Notes: generated by a model from the sequence alone, not told the origin. Positions 1 through 11,248 are shown, numbered from the stretch's first letter. The stretch is DNA of 64,000 bases from Codonopsis lanceolata (GCA_013146195.2 CM028377.1:167007824-167071823), one strand, 5' to 3'. Made by a program: numbers and translations.

Positions 1-54
1 ATGTGGTTCCAAAGGCAGTTGACGTCTGTTGCAAATAGCAATTAATTTTTTCTG

Positions 55-204
55 TTGCATTCTTGCAACAAACTTTTTTCGTTGCATTCTTGCAATAGAT
101 TTTTTCGTTGCCTTTTTTGTTGCATTCTTGTCACAAACTTTTTCATTGCATTTTTTGTTACATTCTTGCAACAGACTTTTCCATTACAATGTTTATATAT
201 ATAT

Positions 205-240
<36 letters not shown>
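55..240. repeat. T-rich tandem repeat followed by a TA microsatellite
   Basis: From about 55 to 190 a unit of roughly 26 bases built on 'ttgcattcttgcaacaaac' recurs about five times with substitutions and length changes, then an alternating TA run fills about 194-239. Short reading frames here only reflect the low-complexity sequence. The stretch from 241 to 464 is AT-rich and shows nothing else I can name. Confidence 0.75.
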
Positions 241-242
<2 letters not shown>

Positions 243-464
243 TATTGTACCTGGTTGAACATTTCACATTTCAAATTTCACATTTTACAAAGAATTTAAA
301 TCTGAAATCGAACAATTAAAGCAACTCAAGGTCAAACATTTCATTCAAAAGTCATTGTCAAAATATCAGATTACATGAAAGTGTTGAGAATATATGTTAA
401 GAGTCTCCAAGTGACTAACAAAATGCATTGTCTAACTGTTAAGCTACATAGATGTTGGTGGAGG

Positions 465-801
465 TTATTGGGCTCGAAGTGACTGAATTTCCTCTTGCAT
501 TAGCTTGAAATCAGCTTTGATTTGCTCCATTTTCACAGCATTGTCAGCTTGTATAATTTGTTTTTGAATATCCTCCCTCATTTGGTCTACTTTTTTCATA
601 AAGCTTATCTTCAAATTGTTGGGTTTGTGTGAAATCTTCATTCACACTTTCATGTGAGGAATAACTTAGCCACTCAAGATCTTTGATGTAGGAACCAACG
701 AACCAAAAATCATACAAACGATTCTTTGCAACACCACCAAATGCATCAACCCAAGCTATGGCATCGAAATCTATACCTTTCTTTCTAGTAGCACAATCCT
801 C
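465..801 (-). pseudogene. C-terminal remnant of a CACTA (En/Spm)-associated plant transposase-like protein
   Basis: Read on the minus strand, the frame from 801 downward gives a conserved-looking core (AIAWVDAFGGVAKNRLYDFW) and then a charged coiled-coil-like tail (MREDIQKQIIQADNAVKMEQ) ending in TAA at 465-467. This pattern of W-V-x-x-x-G-G-x-x-K-x-R-hydrophobic-Y followed by a coiled coil resembles the plant Ptta/En-Spm transposase-associated family (Transposase_24 type). The core and tail are in different frames, so at least one frameshift lies near 600. An AG splice acceptor sits at 802-803, suggesting that this was a last exon. No CACTA terminal repeat was seen. Family assignment is from memory of the motif pattern only; it could be another coiled-coil transposon protein. 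Confidence 0.45.
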
Positions 802-1051
802 CTAAAATGTTAAAAAGTGATATTATAACTAACTTTTCAACTTAAATTTTAAATAATATTATGAACATTGAGATCAAGTACATAGGTAATAGCTGAGGGA
901 GATGGAGAAGGAAGAGTCTCGGCAGGAAGAGTCCTCCCCAACATAGGGGTCATGACGAAGTGGCGGTAAAGGGTGTGCTGTGCTAGAACGACCTTTTGCC
1001 TTTTGAAGAGTCTTTTCTAGCTGCTGTGCCATGAAGGCATCCACTGTTGTG

Positions 1052-2239
1052 TCAGGGTTGATTTTGATAATCACCAGCGGAGGAGGATTGAGAGCGCGGA
1101 TTAGCAGTAGAGGGGGAAGCAGCTTGTAGTTCACGCTTCTCGTTTTGAAGCTTATGGTGACTGACGATGAATGTGCTGGTAAACTGGATGGCTTTCGTGA
1201 CTATCCTCTTTTCAAAGTTCAGCAAGCGATTTGAGAAAGACAAGCTAGAGCGGATAAGTACATTTATAAGACGCACAAAGGGTCTCTTTTGCTTGATGGA
1301 TGCTTGAACAGCGTCAACAGCATCACATAGTAGGTCGAAGAGTATCTGAGCCCAATTGAGTCGGATGTTGAGAATGACTGCAGCTGTGTATTCAAGCTGA
1401 TCAGCAGTCATTGTGTCATGTGTCCCATTCTTGAAGATCATACTCTTGTCGAATAGATGGCTGATGTAGTAGACATCATCTTCGAATAGAGTGCGCTTCA
1501 TTTTGGCCTGAGGTTCCCTTGGAGTGTGCTCTCCATGCATATGTGACCAAGCTTGGTCCTTCTCAGTATCCGTGAGGGAGGTAGGACCATCAAACTCAAT
1601 GCCAAGGATTTTTGTTATCTTAGAGATAGTGAGTGTAATCGAGATAGTCCGAACGATAACAGAAATTGAAGTTCTGGATTCATTGATTTTTGCCTTCTGA
1701 AAGAACTCTTCTGCCAGAAGATTGCTATAATCCTTGTCCTTCATCATAAAAAGGGGTAGAATCCCCGACTGTTTGAGATCGTCAACTATCTTGACGCCTG
1801 ATGCGTAGGCACGCACTGTTGGTTTATCAATGCACATCCCAGGATGGTACATTGTAGGGGGCAAATTTGGAATAGTAGGGTCTGAGCTCATAGCATGTTC
1901 AGGGATAGCACCAGAGGTAGAACTTCCAGCCTAAAAATTCAAGACAAGAATTAGGGCAAAAACTGAAGAAATATGAGAAATTCGGAGTCTGAGCAGGATA
2001 TTGCGTTAGTGCCCAAATATCAACGAATTTCTATCCACATGTTCATACATTGGTATTTCAACAGATAAAATATAGGCATATGATGAAAATGTATGAAGAG
2101 TTAAGCAAGAATTGTACCAAAACCAAGTAATTAAAGAGATTTTATGAACAGTTAACAATGGCTGATTCTTAGTACAGAAGTAATCGTAAAGAATAATTTC
2201 GACCTAGAGAAGTATCTTGGGTTAGATTTGTCTCACCAT
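1052..2239 (-). CDS. SIRE-like copia third ORF (putative plant transposon protein / envelope-like), intron-containing, copy 1
   Basis: The main exon (1930-1052) holds an open frame of about 290 codons; without splicing the first usable ATG is at 1891. It lies on the same strand as, and downstream of, the RT-RNase H frame, which is where SIRE/Maximus copia elements carry an extra 'envelope-like' ORF. Recognisable parts are GMCID near the N-terminus, a central block with LNWAQILFD and KRPFVRLINVL, and a Ser-rich end. The same blocks recur at 12203-12400 and 58257-58400. On the minus strand an ATG at 2239-2237 is followed directly by GT, and TTTTTAG ends at 1931. Joining them keeps the frame open and adds 15 residues before the 1891 methionine. 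Function is unknown. The splice model is inference. The C-terminus is shorter than in copies 2 and 3, so it is probably cut near 1050. Confidence 0.65.
1931..2236 (-). other. Candidate intron directly after the start codon of ORF3 copy 1
   Basis: On the minus strand the sequence reads ATG|GTGAGAC at 2239-2230 and GAATTTTTAG|GCTGG across 1931. Both ends fit plant GT-AG consensus and the 306-bp interior is AT-rich. The exon on the far side is open in the matching frame. Copy 2 shows the same arrangement at 11303-11647. No transcript evidence is available here. Confidence 0.5.
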
Positions 2240-2331
2240 TGAAGAGTGTTGCAGATAGATTATACAGATATGGAGATTTTCGCCGCAGACTTTACTGATA
2301 CGAAGCGAAAGAAGGTAGAAGAAGACGAAGG

Positions 2332-2341
2332 TTATATAAAG
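2332..2341 (-). promoter_or_regulatory. TATA box candidate for ORF3 copy 1
   Basis: The minus strand reads CTTTATATAA about 93 bases upstream of the ATG at 2239, followed by a CT-rich leader (CTTCGTCTTCTTCTACC). This is the layout of a plant core promoter and would let ORF3 be transcribed separately from the LTR. The interval 2342-2750 between it and the pol stop shows no further coding signal. Confidence 0.45.
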
Positions 2342-2750
2342 CAAGAGACAGTTTTAAGGGATAAATTTTTTGGAAAAGGGTTTTTTGAAATTGGCGGTTG
2401 AGGGGTTTATTAAGAAAAAAGGTGTGAAAACATTCATCTGAACCGGTGAAATGACTACAAGTCAGACGGCTGACTGTTGAAATGACTTGATGACTGACGG
2501 CTATGGTCAGTCATAATGTGACTTTTTAGAGAACATCTCAACCAATTTTCAAATCAGTCACTTGAAATTTTTTATAATTAACCCTCTTAAACTAGGGTTT
2601 AGTAGACTTACCTTTATCTTTGGGTAATTTGCGGAATTACCTTCTTTTCTCAATAAGTCTGCTTAATTACAAATTCAAGCCTGCTTAAGAGAATTTGTCA
2701 AGTCTGCTCAAAATTTCTAAAAACTAAACAGGATAATTATTAGTTAAAAT

Positions 2751-5185
2751 TAAGCAGTTGGATCAAGCATACCAAGCTCTCCCCTTAGATAAGTAAACCT
2801 GTCAGCTTCCAATGCTTTAGTAAAGATATCTGCTATTTGGTGTTCAGTAGAGATTTATTTGATGCTTATGTTTCTCTTTTCGACATTATCCCTAAGAAAG
2901 TGATATCGAACGTCGATATGCTTTGTTTTGGAATGCATCACGGGATTGTAAGTGATAGAGATTGATGAGGTGTTATCACACATGACTGGACAATCTGCTA
3001 CGTTGATGTCAAAATCAACCAGCTGTTGTTTGATCCAAAGCAGTTGACAACAACAGCTTCTAGCGGCTATGTATTTTGCTTCAGTGGTGGAGTTAGAAAC
3101 TGAAGCTTGTTTCTTGTTGGCCCATGATACAAGTCTGTCTCCCAAAAATTGACAAGTTCCACTTGTGCTTTTCCTGTCAACTTGGCATCTAGCATAGTCT
3201 GTATCTGAGTAGCCAACTAGGTTGAAAAAGGATTCTCTTGGATACCAGATACCTAAGTTAGTGGTATCTGATACGTACTTGATGATTCTCTTGGCTGCTA
3301 GAAGATGTGACTCACGAGGGTCTGCTTGAAATCTAGCACATACCCCAACAGCATTTACTATGTCACGTCTGCTGGCGGTAAGGTAGAGCAGAGATCCGAT
3401 AATCCCTTTATATTGAGTGATATCAAGCTTTTTCCCATGTAATTCTTTAGATAATTTGCATTTGGTAGACATGGGAGTGTCAAAGGTGTTGGCCATTTCC
3501 AATCCGTATTTCTTGACTAGTTCGTTAGCAAATTTAGATTGGCAGATGAAAATTCCTTTGTTGGATTGTTGGATTTGAAGACCCAAGAAGAATGTGAGTT
3601 CTCCCATCATGCTCATTTGAAACTTTCCAGTCATAAGTGACTCAGATCGTTTGCACAGCTTCTCATTTGGAGAACCAAAGATGATATCGTCGACGTATAT
3701 TTGCACCAGCAGTGAATGACCTTTGTGCTTGAGAATGAAAAGAGTAGTGTCAATCTTCCTTCGCACAAATCCTTGTTCCACTAAGAACTTGGATAGTGTC
3801 TCATACCAGGCATGAGGAGCTTTCTTAAGACCATAAAGAGCCTTCTTAAGCTTATAAACATGAGTTTCCTTTCCTTTCTCAATGAAACCTGGAGGTTGGG
3901 TGACATAAACTGTCTCTTGAAGATCTCCATTGAGAAAAGCGCTCTTGATGTCCATTTGATATACCACAAAGTCCTTGTATGTGGCATAGGCTAGAAAGAT
4001 TCTAATAGCTTCTAACCTTGCTACTGGAGCAAAAGTTTCATCATAGTCGATTCCTTCTTCTTGACGATATCCTTGTGCAACGAGTCTGGCTTTGTTTCTA
4101 ATGATGTTCCCATCCTCATCCTTTTTGTTCCTGAACACCCATTTTGTGCCAATTATAGTATGATCAGCAGGTCTTGGGACTAGTTTCCATACTTGGCATC
4201 TTTCAAATTGCTGAAGTTCTTCTTTCATGGCTTCCAGCCAACTTGGATCTTGTAAAGCTTCATCAACTTTCTTTAGCTCTTCCTCTGAAACAAATGCAGC
4301 ACAGAACATACATTCGTTTTTGGAGGATCTTCTAGTCCGCACTCCTACATGAATGTCACAAATGATTTGAGAAATTGGGTGATCTTTACATGTTCTTGTG
4401 ATAGCAGGAATGTGAGTCACTGCTGGTTCATCATGAGTAGGTTCCGGAGGAGGACTAGAGGGAAAGTCATTTGTTTCTTGAGGGATGTATTGTTCAGAAT
4501 TGGACTCGTAGGTAAGTGGAAGAATATGATTTTGAGGTTCAGATACGATGGGCTCAGGATTCATGTTATTGGTGTTATCATAAGCAGGGTTGAAATTTTC
4601 TGGTAGCTCATGTGAGAAGTGATGGTCAGGTATATCTGAGTGAGTTGCTGGTGATGGGTTTGGAATATGAGAGCTACTCGAAGATTGAGATGTACATGTC
4701 TCAACATTTATAGAATCATCAGCAACATTTGGAGCCACTTGTGGCTCTAATAAGTCAAATTCATCAAATGAAACATGAATAGATTCAACAATTTTTAAAG
4801 ATCTTTTGTTGAAGACCCTATAAACTTTGGAGTGTAAGGCATAGCCCAAAAAAACACCTTCATCAGCTTTGTTATCGAATTTACCTCTGTAGTCATTATC
4901 ATTGTAAACTACGAAGCATTTGCAGCCGAAGATTTTGAAAAATCCAATGTTTGGGGCTTTACCTCTCCAAAGTTCATAAGGTGTTTTACCGTGAAATTTG
5001 TTGATCAAGGATCTGTTCTGAGTGAAGCATGCTATGTTGATGGCTTCTGCCCAGAAGTGCTTAGGCATCTTTGCTTCGGCGAGCATAGTTTTAGCAGCTT
5101 CAATAAGGGTTTTGTTTTTCCTTTCTACTACACCATTTTGTTAAGGAGTTCTGATAACAGAGAAGTTGTGACCTATGCCATGGAA
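2751..5185 (-). pseudogene. SIRE-like Ty1/copia pol: integrase end, reverse transcriptase, RNase H (copy 1)
   Basis: A 743-codon open frame (5086-2855) encodes, in order, the C-terminal part of integrase (CFTQNRSLINKFHGKTPYEL, IFGCKCFVVYN), a variable linker, the copia RT (WVFRNKKDEDGNIIRNKARL, MDIKSAFLNGDLQ, KALYGLKKAPHAWYE, catalytic YVDD in QIYVDDIIFGS, MGELTFFLGLQ) and RNase H (DRKSTSGTCQFLG, TEAKYIAARSCC, CDNTSSISIT, HSKTKHIDVRYHF). Upstream the frame continues to about 5185 through HGIGHNF and QNGVVERKN with one TAA. Downstream it continues past one TAA to a conserved end (EHQIADIFTKALEADRF) with its stop at 2751-2753. Integrase N-terminus, protease and gag are missing, cut at about 5186 where another element begins. 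RT residues look intact; the element is 5'-truncated and could not move by itself. RT motifs favour the SIRE/Maximus lineage. Confidence 0.9.
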
Positions 5186-5186
5186 C

Positions 5187-5332
5187 AACATTCTTGAAGG
5201 TCTTCCGCTACTTGATTCTTTTCATAGATTGCAAGTAACTTTCAAGGAACTTACTTTAAAAGTTTTAAAGTGTTAATAAGCTATTCAACCCCCCCCCCTT
5301 CTAGCTTATTATTGTGCTCATTGGGACCCACA
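5187..5332 (+). mobile_element. 3' end of the 5' LTR of SIRE-like copia copy 2
   Basis: About 146 bp ending in ...GGGACCCACA lie immediately before a tRNA-iMet primer site. They include a run of ten C's (5289-5298), as is common near the 3' end of plant copia LTRs. The left part of the LTR is missing: at about 5186 the sequence changes abruptly to integrase of copy 1 on the other strand. Confidence 0.6.
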
Positions 5333-5334
5333 AT

Positions 5335-5347
5335 TGGTATCAGAGCC
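5335..5347 (+). promoter_or_regulatory. Primer binding site, tRNA-iMet type
   Basis: TGGTATCAGAGCC, two bases after the LTR end, complements the 3' end of plant initiator methionine tRNA, the usual minus-strand primer of Ty1/copia elements. It fixes the plus orientation of copy 2. Confidence 0.9.
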
Positions 5348-5401
5348 TTACTCTTCGAAAACAAGTTTTTCCAAGATTAAACTCTTGAGAGATACGACAT
5401 A

Positions 5402-6706
5402 ATGGGACAAACACACTATATGCTGCCTACATCTAATGCTAACCACGTCCCAATATTGGACGAAGGTCATTTTGATGTATGGAAGGATAAAGTAATGAGA
5501 TTCATGAACTCTATTGACAACAGGTTATGGAAATGTGTCACTGCAGGTCAACATGTACCAATGAAGGCAAATCTTCTAGCCTCCATCGCTGGGAACCCTG
5601 CAGAAGTTCCTAAAGAAGAATCAGAATGGACAGAGGACGATAGAAAGGTAGAACTTGACAAAAAGCAATCAATATAATCACCAGCTCTCTAGACACAAGC
5701 ACCTACCAGCAAGTGATTCGATGTACAACTGCGAAAGAGATGTGGGAAGCTCTTGTAGAATACTTGGAAGGAGACCAAGACACAAGAGACAACAGAAAAT
5801 ATACATACATCCAGCAGTTTGATTCTTTCAAAAAGGATCCTAAGGAAACCTTGAGACAAGCATACGATCGATTCAGTGAGGTAATAAATAGTTGCTTTTC
5901 TCTTGGTAAAACGTATGACAAAAAGGAAATGAACATGAGGTTTCTAGGCTCTCTAGGTAGCTTATGGCATGTGAAGACCACGACTATGAAAGAATCTAAG
6001 AACTTAAACGAGATGACTCTTCGTAGTCTCTACGCAAGTTTAAAGGTTTATGAACTTGAAGTTAATCAAGCTCTAGAGCAAGACAAACAGTTCGAGCGTG
6101 TCTTTGCCGACCATGGTCCAAGAAGAAATCATTGTTGAAAACAAACCTTCTACTTCTTCCAGTGAAAATGATTTTTTATCTGATGAACAATTTGCTATGT
6201 TTGTTAAACGTTTTCAAAAATTTGCAAAATATGGAAGGAAGAACACTCACCAACAACCTTTAAGGAAAAATGGTGAAAGCTCATCTAAGGAAGAGCTTGT
6301 GTGTTATAACTGTAGAAAACCTGGTCACTTTGCCTCAAAATGTCCTAAGCCAAAATTTGAAGCATACCGAAAACCCACTTTTAGAAAATTTCAAAAACAA
6401 AAGGGTATGTTGGCTGAAGACATAGAAGACAAACATGTTGCTTCATGGTTTGAGACTGATTCAGAAGAGGAGGAAGAGGATTGTGAGCAAGCTAACATAT
6501 GCTTAATAGCTCATGATTCATGTCCTACCTATGACTCTGAAAATGAAGTTGTAGTTTCACCAAGTCCTTTGGACAAAAATGAAACCAACAGTGATAGTTT
6601 CGATGAGGAAGAACTTCTCAAGGATAATCGGGATATGCTTGAAGAATTTAATTCCTTTAGAGTAGCCTATGTTAAAGCGGCCAAGAACGTGAGAAACTTA
6701 CAGTGA
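5402..6706 (+). pseudogene. SIRE-like copia gag (copy 2), frameshifted
   Basis: ATG at 5402, 55 bases after the primer site. The N-terminal block has DEGHFDVWKDKVMRFMNSID, typical of copia gag. A frameshift near 5670 is followed by the UBN2-type helical region (TTAKEMWEALVEYLEGDQDT, LRQAYDRFSEVINSCFSLG). A second frameshift near 6100 leads into a segment with a CCHC zinc knuckle (CYNCRKPGHFASKCPK, about 6301-6348) and an acidic tail rich in E and D. The protein would form the virus-like particle and bind RNA. All three pieces are collinear with a normal gag and only the frame is broken. Confidence 0.85.
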
Positions 6707-8040
6707 GAAATCTTTGATGGCGGTGAGATTCAAACTCTCAATAGTGTCAACAAGAGAGTATCAAGCGAAGGAAGAAAACAAATTTCTTCATGACAAAATT
6801 GATTGTCATTGAGCACATCAAAGGACTTGACCTAGAAAATTGCCTTGAAAAAGACAATTGACTCTGGAATAGCTCAAGGATGCATTTGAAGAAATCCTTA
6901 CAAGCCAAAAATCTAGCAATGATAAAGCAGGCATAGGATATTCGGATGTGTCTCTTCCGACAATCTCTTCGATCAAGAGAAAGGTGAATCCTCAAGCGCT
7001 AATGATATATCTTTCTCTAAACAGACATTTGGAAATATAGGGAAACAAGGCCTTGGTTATTCAAGTGTTCCTTACGTTTACCCTAAAGTTCAAGAAAGGA
7101 AAAGCCAAAATGATGACTCAAATGAGAAACCTGAAAAGGTAACGGTAGAAAGTGAAGTCTACCCAAGCAACAACTATGCCAAGGCAAAGTCTGGCGACGG
7201 TAGACCTACTAAACCTCTACCGGTAACTATCAAGTTTGTCTATGAAGCAGCAAAGCTCCTTTACTGTTGAAGGTAAACTTAAAGGTATTCTACCGAATCC
7301 TCTGAAAAGGTATTCAACGAGAAAAGCTAAAGCTAAGTCATTGGTAACCTACCTAGGAAGATTCGAAAAAAACCAATTAAGTCTACCGTCAACAAGCAAG
7401 CTGAACCAAAAATGGATGTCAAGAAAAGGAATAATCATAAGTACTCTTCAGTTGAAGACTCTAACAGTTCTCTATGGACTTTCCATTTATGTCATTCTTG
7501 CCATTGCTTATGCCATCTAGCACCAGAATGCCTGCTAAGGTTCACTCCAAGATCTGAGAGACCTAGTTCTCTCAAGGTCAAGCAGGTATGGGTTGCAAAA
7601 GGTTGCTAATCCTTAGGACCCAAAAAGAAAATAAAGGGTACCTTGTTTGCTTTAACTTCTTTTTCGTGGAATGCTTCATGGCTATAGAATCGAAAAACAA
7701 AGACATCGGTACCTAGGCGGTTGTTCAAGACACATATTTGGAACAGTCTTCTTACCGATATAGGCTGAAGCAAAAGGACCCACGGTTATTTTCGGAGACA
7801 ATGCAAGAGGAAAGACAATTGGATATGGCTCAATTACTAGAGGAAGTCTCTCCATCAACAAAGTTTCTCTAGTAAGTGGTTTAAAGCACAATCTTACGAG
7901 CATATCACAGTGCGACAAAGGACTTCTATGCCAATTTAATTCAAACCAGTGCCTCATCAAAGACAGTGAATCCTGCTCTACTATACTGACCGGCAATAGA
8001 CAAGGAAACATCTATGTCGTGGACTTAAATCTTATAGGGA
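6707..8040 (+). pseudogene. Degenerate gag tail and protease region of SIRE-like copia copy 2
   Basis: Frames are short and shift often. From about 7760 the plus strand gives VIFGDNARGKTIGYGSITRG and SGLKHNLTSISQCDKGLLCQ, which match the C-terminal half of copia aspartic protease and the start of the gag-pre-integrase region. I could not see an intact catalytic D-S/T-G. 6707-7700 keeps a Lys/Ser-rich gag-like composition but no recognisable motif. Confidence 0.7.
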
Positions 8041-8910
8041 GATTCTCAAACCTGTGTCTAGTAGCCAACAATGTTCGCGACAACGGTGGCTATGGCACAA
8101 GCGTCTCGATCACCTCAACTTCAAGCACCTCTCAAGCTCTCCAAAAATGGGCTTGTCAAAGGTCTACCTACGGTGTCTGCCGATCATGACGAAGTTGTAA
8201 AGCTTGTCAATTAGGAAAACTTTACAAGTCTTCCTTCAAAAGAAAGTCTATATTGTCAACAAACGGACCTCTTCAACTTCGCATATGGATCTCTTTGGAC
8301 CTATTACAACAACCAAGATATTTCGGGAGACAAGTACACACTTGTAGTAGTTGATGACTACTCTAGATTCACTTGGATTGAAACTATGACATCTAAAGAT
8401 GAAACGTATGATCTAGTCACTGCACTTTTTAGAAGACTTCAAACTCAAAAGCTTGAAGACATTTGTGACATAAGATCGACAACAATGAATTCAAAAACAA
8501 TGGTGTAGAAAAGTCTGCGATGACCATGGGATCGGCCACAACTTCTCTGCCGGTACTCCTCAACAAAATGGTGTAGGCGAACGGAAGAACGTAACAACGA
8601 TTGAAGCGGCTAGAACAATCTTTGGCGAAGCTAAACTTCCGAAGTATTTAAGGCGGGCGATCAACACGCTTGTTTTACCAGAATAGATCACAGTAAACAA
8701 GTTTCATAATAAAACTCCATATGAAATATGGAGAGGAAGATCCCCAAACATTGGATTTCTTAAAATCTTCGGTTGTAAATGTTTTATTCTTTATAATGGA
8801 AAAGAATATAGAGGAAAATTTGATGCAAAATCAGACGAAGGAATTTTAGGGATATTCCAAACATTCAAAAGCATTTCGCATTTTCGGTAAATCTAACTTA
8901 AAAATCTTAG
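8041..8910 (+). pseudogene. Integrase of SIRE-like copia copy 2, heavily frameshifted
   Basis: Pieces in different frames match copia integrase in the right order: LVVVDDYSRFTWIETMTSKD near 8342-8400, HGIGHNFSAGTPQQNG near 8525-8570, then NIGFLKIFGCKCFILYNGKE near 8750-8810 and RGKFDAKSDEG. The same segments occur in copy 1 (minus, around 4800-5180), which identifies both as one family. Multiple single-base changes and small deletions mean that no functional protein could be made. Confidence 0.75.
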
Positions 8911-10920
8911 AATCGTGCATGTTTCTTTTGATGAATATGACTTGTTAGAGCCTAGAATGGCTCGAGCGTTGCTAATGATTACGATAATGATGAGGCAGGT
9001 AAAAATACAACATACAACATCTACTTCTACTCCTTATCGAGGAAACGGCGACAGCAATGAACCCACCAATACCGGTAACCCTTCTCAGGTAGATGAGACC
9101 TCTACCGATACCAATAACAACTCGTCTCATTGACCACGAACCCATCTCTTTGTTTTACCCCAAGCACCTTTACAGATCTCTCATCCTTCTTGTTCACGAG
9201 AAAATGAAAGTTTTGAAGACTCTATTTCTTGAACGATTTTGGTGAATCTCCTTCTCAACCAACTCGAGAATTCTTAAGGGAAGAATCCACGAAGTGATCT
9301 TCCTCCAAGCTGTTATTGAAGCAAGAGATCATCCTATTTCTCAAATCATTGGTGATCTCAACTCGGGAGTTCCGAGAAATAAGGTTCGAGAAAAACTTTG
9401 TTTGCTTATGCATTTGTATCGAACTCGAACCAAAAAGATTGATGAAGCTATCGAAGATCATAAGGGATTGAAGCTATGCAAGAAGAGTTGAACCGGTTTG
9501 AAAGATGTAAGGTGTGGAGCTTAGTTCAAAGACCGATCGATCATCGGTCATCGGCACCAAGTGGGTTTTCAGAAATAAAAGAGATGAAGACGGAAATGTC
9601 ACCAGAAACAAAGCTAGATTGGTTGCTCAGGGCTACCGACAGGAAGAAGGAATTGACTTTGATGAAGCTTTTGCTCATGTTGCTAGACTAGAAGCAATCA
9701 TAATCTTTCTAGCTTATGCCTCGTTCATGGACTTCAAAGTGTATCGATGGATGTTAAGAGTGCCTTTCTGAATGGTGATCTTCAAGAAACGATACGTGGA
9801 ACAACCTCCGTGATTTGTCATCTCGGACAAACTGGATCACGTCTACCGACTCAAGAAAGCTCTCTACGACCTAAAGCAAGCTCCTAGAGCCTGGTATGAA
9901 ACTCTATCCAAGTTCTTAATCGAACAAGGATTTGTGAGAGGAAGAATAGACACTACTTTATTCATCCTCAAGCACAAAGGCCATTCTCTTCTGGTACAAA
10001 TCTATGTGGACGACATCATCTTTGGATCAACTAACCAAAGCCTGTGCAAATGATTCGAGAAGCATCAAAAGCAAGTTCGAGATGAGCATGATGGGTGAAC
10101 TTACCTATTTTCTAGGACTGCAGATACAACAGACTTCAGACGGAATCTTCATCAACCAAACCAAATATGCAAAGGAACTAATCAAGAAGTTTGGTCTTGA
10201 TTCAGCCAAAGGATTTGAAACTCCAATGTCTACCGACTGCCATCTTGACAAAGATGAAAAGGGAAAGCAAGAGAACATGACCAAGTACCGAGGAATCAAT
10301 AGGTTCACTTCTTTACCTTATCGCTAGTAGACCCGACATTATGTTTGTTGTTTGTGTTTGTGCTAGATTTCGTGCAGATCCAAAGGAGTCACATTTGCTT
10401 GCCGCCAAACGTATCATCAAATATGTTTCAAAAACAACAAATCTAGGCATCCGGTATTCAAAATCCAACAACTTCAATCTAGTTGGATACTCGATGCATT
10501 ATGCACCGCAAAGTGAGCGTAAGAAGCACCAGTGGGAATTGTCAATTTCTTGGAAACACTTGTCTCATGGTCTTGCAAGAAACAAGGATCGCTGGCAAAC
10601 TCTACCACGTAGAATACATTGTCGCAAGCAACCGTTGTTCTCAATCGCTATGGATGAAGCAACAACTAGTGGACTACAACATCAAGATCGAAAACCGCCC
10701 AATCATGTGTGACAACACATCGCCTATCTCGCCTCCAAAATCCAAATGATGCATTCAAAGACAAAGCACATTGATATTCGTTATCACTTTCTCAAAGATC
10801 ATGTGGAAAAGGTAACATCGGGCCCCGAATATGTTCCAACCGAGCATCAATTGGCGTACATTCTCACAAAACCACCGGATGCCACCAGTTTGCTTATTTA
10901 AGGAGAAATCTTGGTATGAT
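8911..10920 (+). pseudogene. Reverse transcriptase and RNase H of SIRE-like copia copy 2
   Basis: Fragments in order: HVSFDEYDLLEP (8915), ELNRFERCKVWSLVQRP (9480), WVFRNKRDEDGNVTRNKARL (9560-9620), QGYRQEEGIDFDE, ALYDLKQAPRAWYETLSKFL (9860-9915), the catalytic YVDD (IYVDDIIFGS, about 10000-10028), FEMSMMGELTYFLGLQIQQ (10078), then RNase H parts DPKESHLLAAKRIIKYVS (10378), MCDNTSPIS (10705) and HSKTKHIDIRYHFLKDHVEK (10754). A tail like YVPTEHQLAYILTKPPDA follows at 10832. Frameshifts and stops occur at least near 9490, 9760, 10050, 10325, 10500 and 10740. Gene order and motifs match copy 1, which is far better preserved. Confidence 0.85.
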
Positions 10921-11156
10921 TGATCCTATGCTTAATTTAAATATTTTGTTAATGTTTCTTTCATACCCAGACCCAGATTAGACTAATCTGAAGACGTAAG
11001 TTCTCCTTTACCGGAAGACTTAAAGGTTAGTACTCTTACTTAGTCTATTTTTTGCTAAAGAGGTTTCTAAAGCAATAAAGTGGGTCAAGGATAAAATTTT
11101 GGTACTTAAGAAAATATCTTAAGTTCCCGCTTTTTCAAAACTGATATTTTCTCGCC
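10921..11156 (+). other. Non-coding spacer between pol and ORF3 of copia copy 2
   Basis: No coding potential or LTR boundary seen. It corresponds in position to 2342-2750 of copy 1. An AT-rich stretch upstream of the TATA candidate (11090-11155) may belong to the internal promoter. Confidence 0.5.
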
Positions 11157-11165
11157 TTTAAATAG
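11157..11165 (+). promoter_or_regulatory. TATA-like element for ORF3 copy 2
   Basis: TTTAAATAG lies about 135 bases before the ATG at 11300 and is followed by a pyrimidine-rich leader that includes a CT repeat. Position and spacing parallel the TATATAA of copy 1. It is a weaker match to consensus than in copy 1. Confidence 0.35.
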
Positions 11166-11210
11166 TCCTTGAGCCGTCATTTGCCAAACTTTACGAAACC
11201 CTTTGAACAG

Positions 11211-11217
<7 letters not shown>

Positions 11218-11244
<27 letters not shown>
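11218..11244 (+). repeat. (CT)n microsatellite in the ORF3 leader
   Basis: About 13 CT units between the TATA-like element and the ATG at 11300. CT-rich tracts are common in plant 5' leaders. Confidence 0.85.
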
Positions 11245-11248
<4 letters not shown>

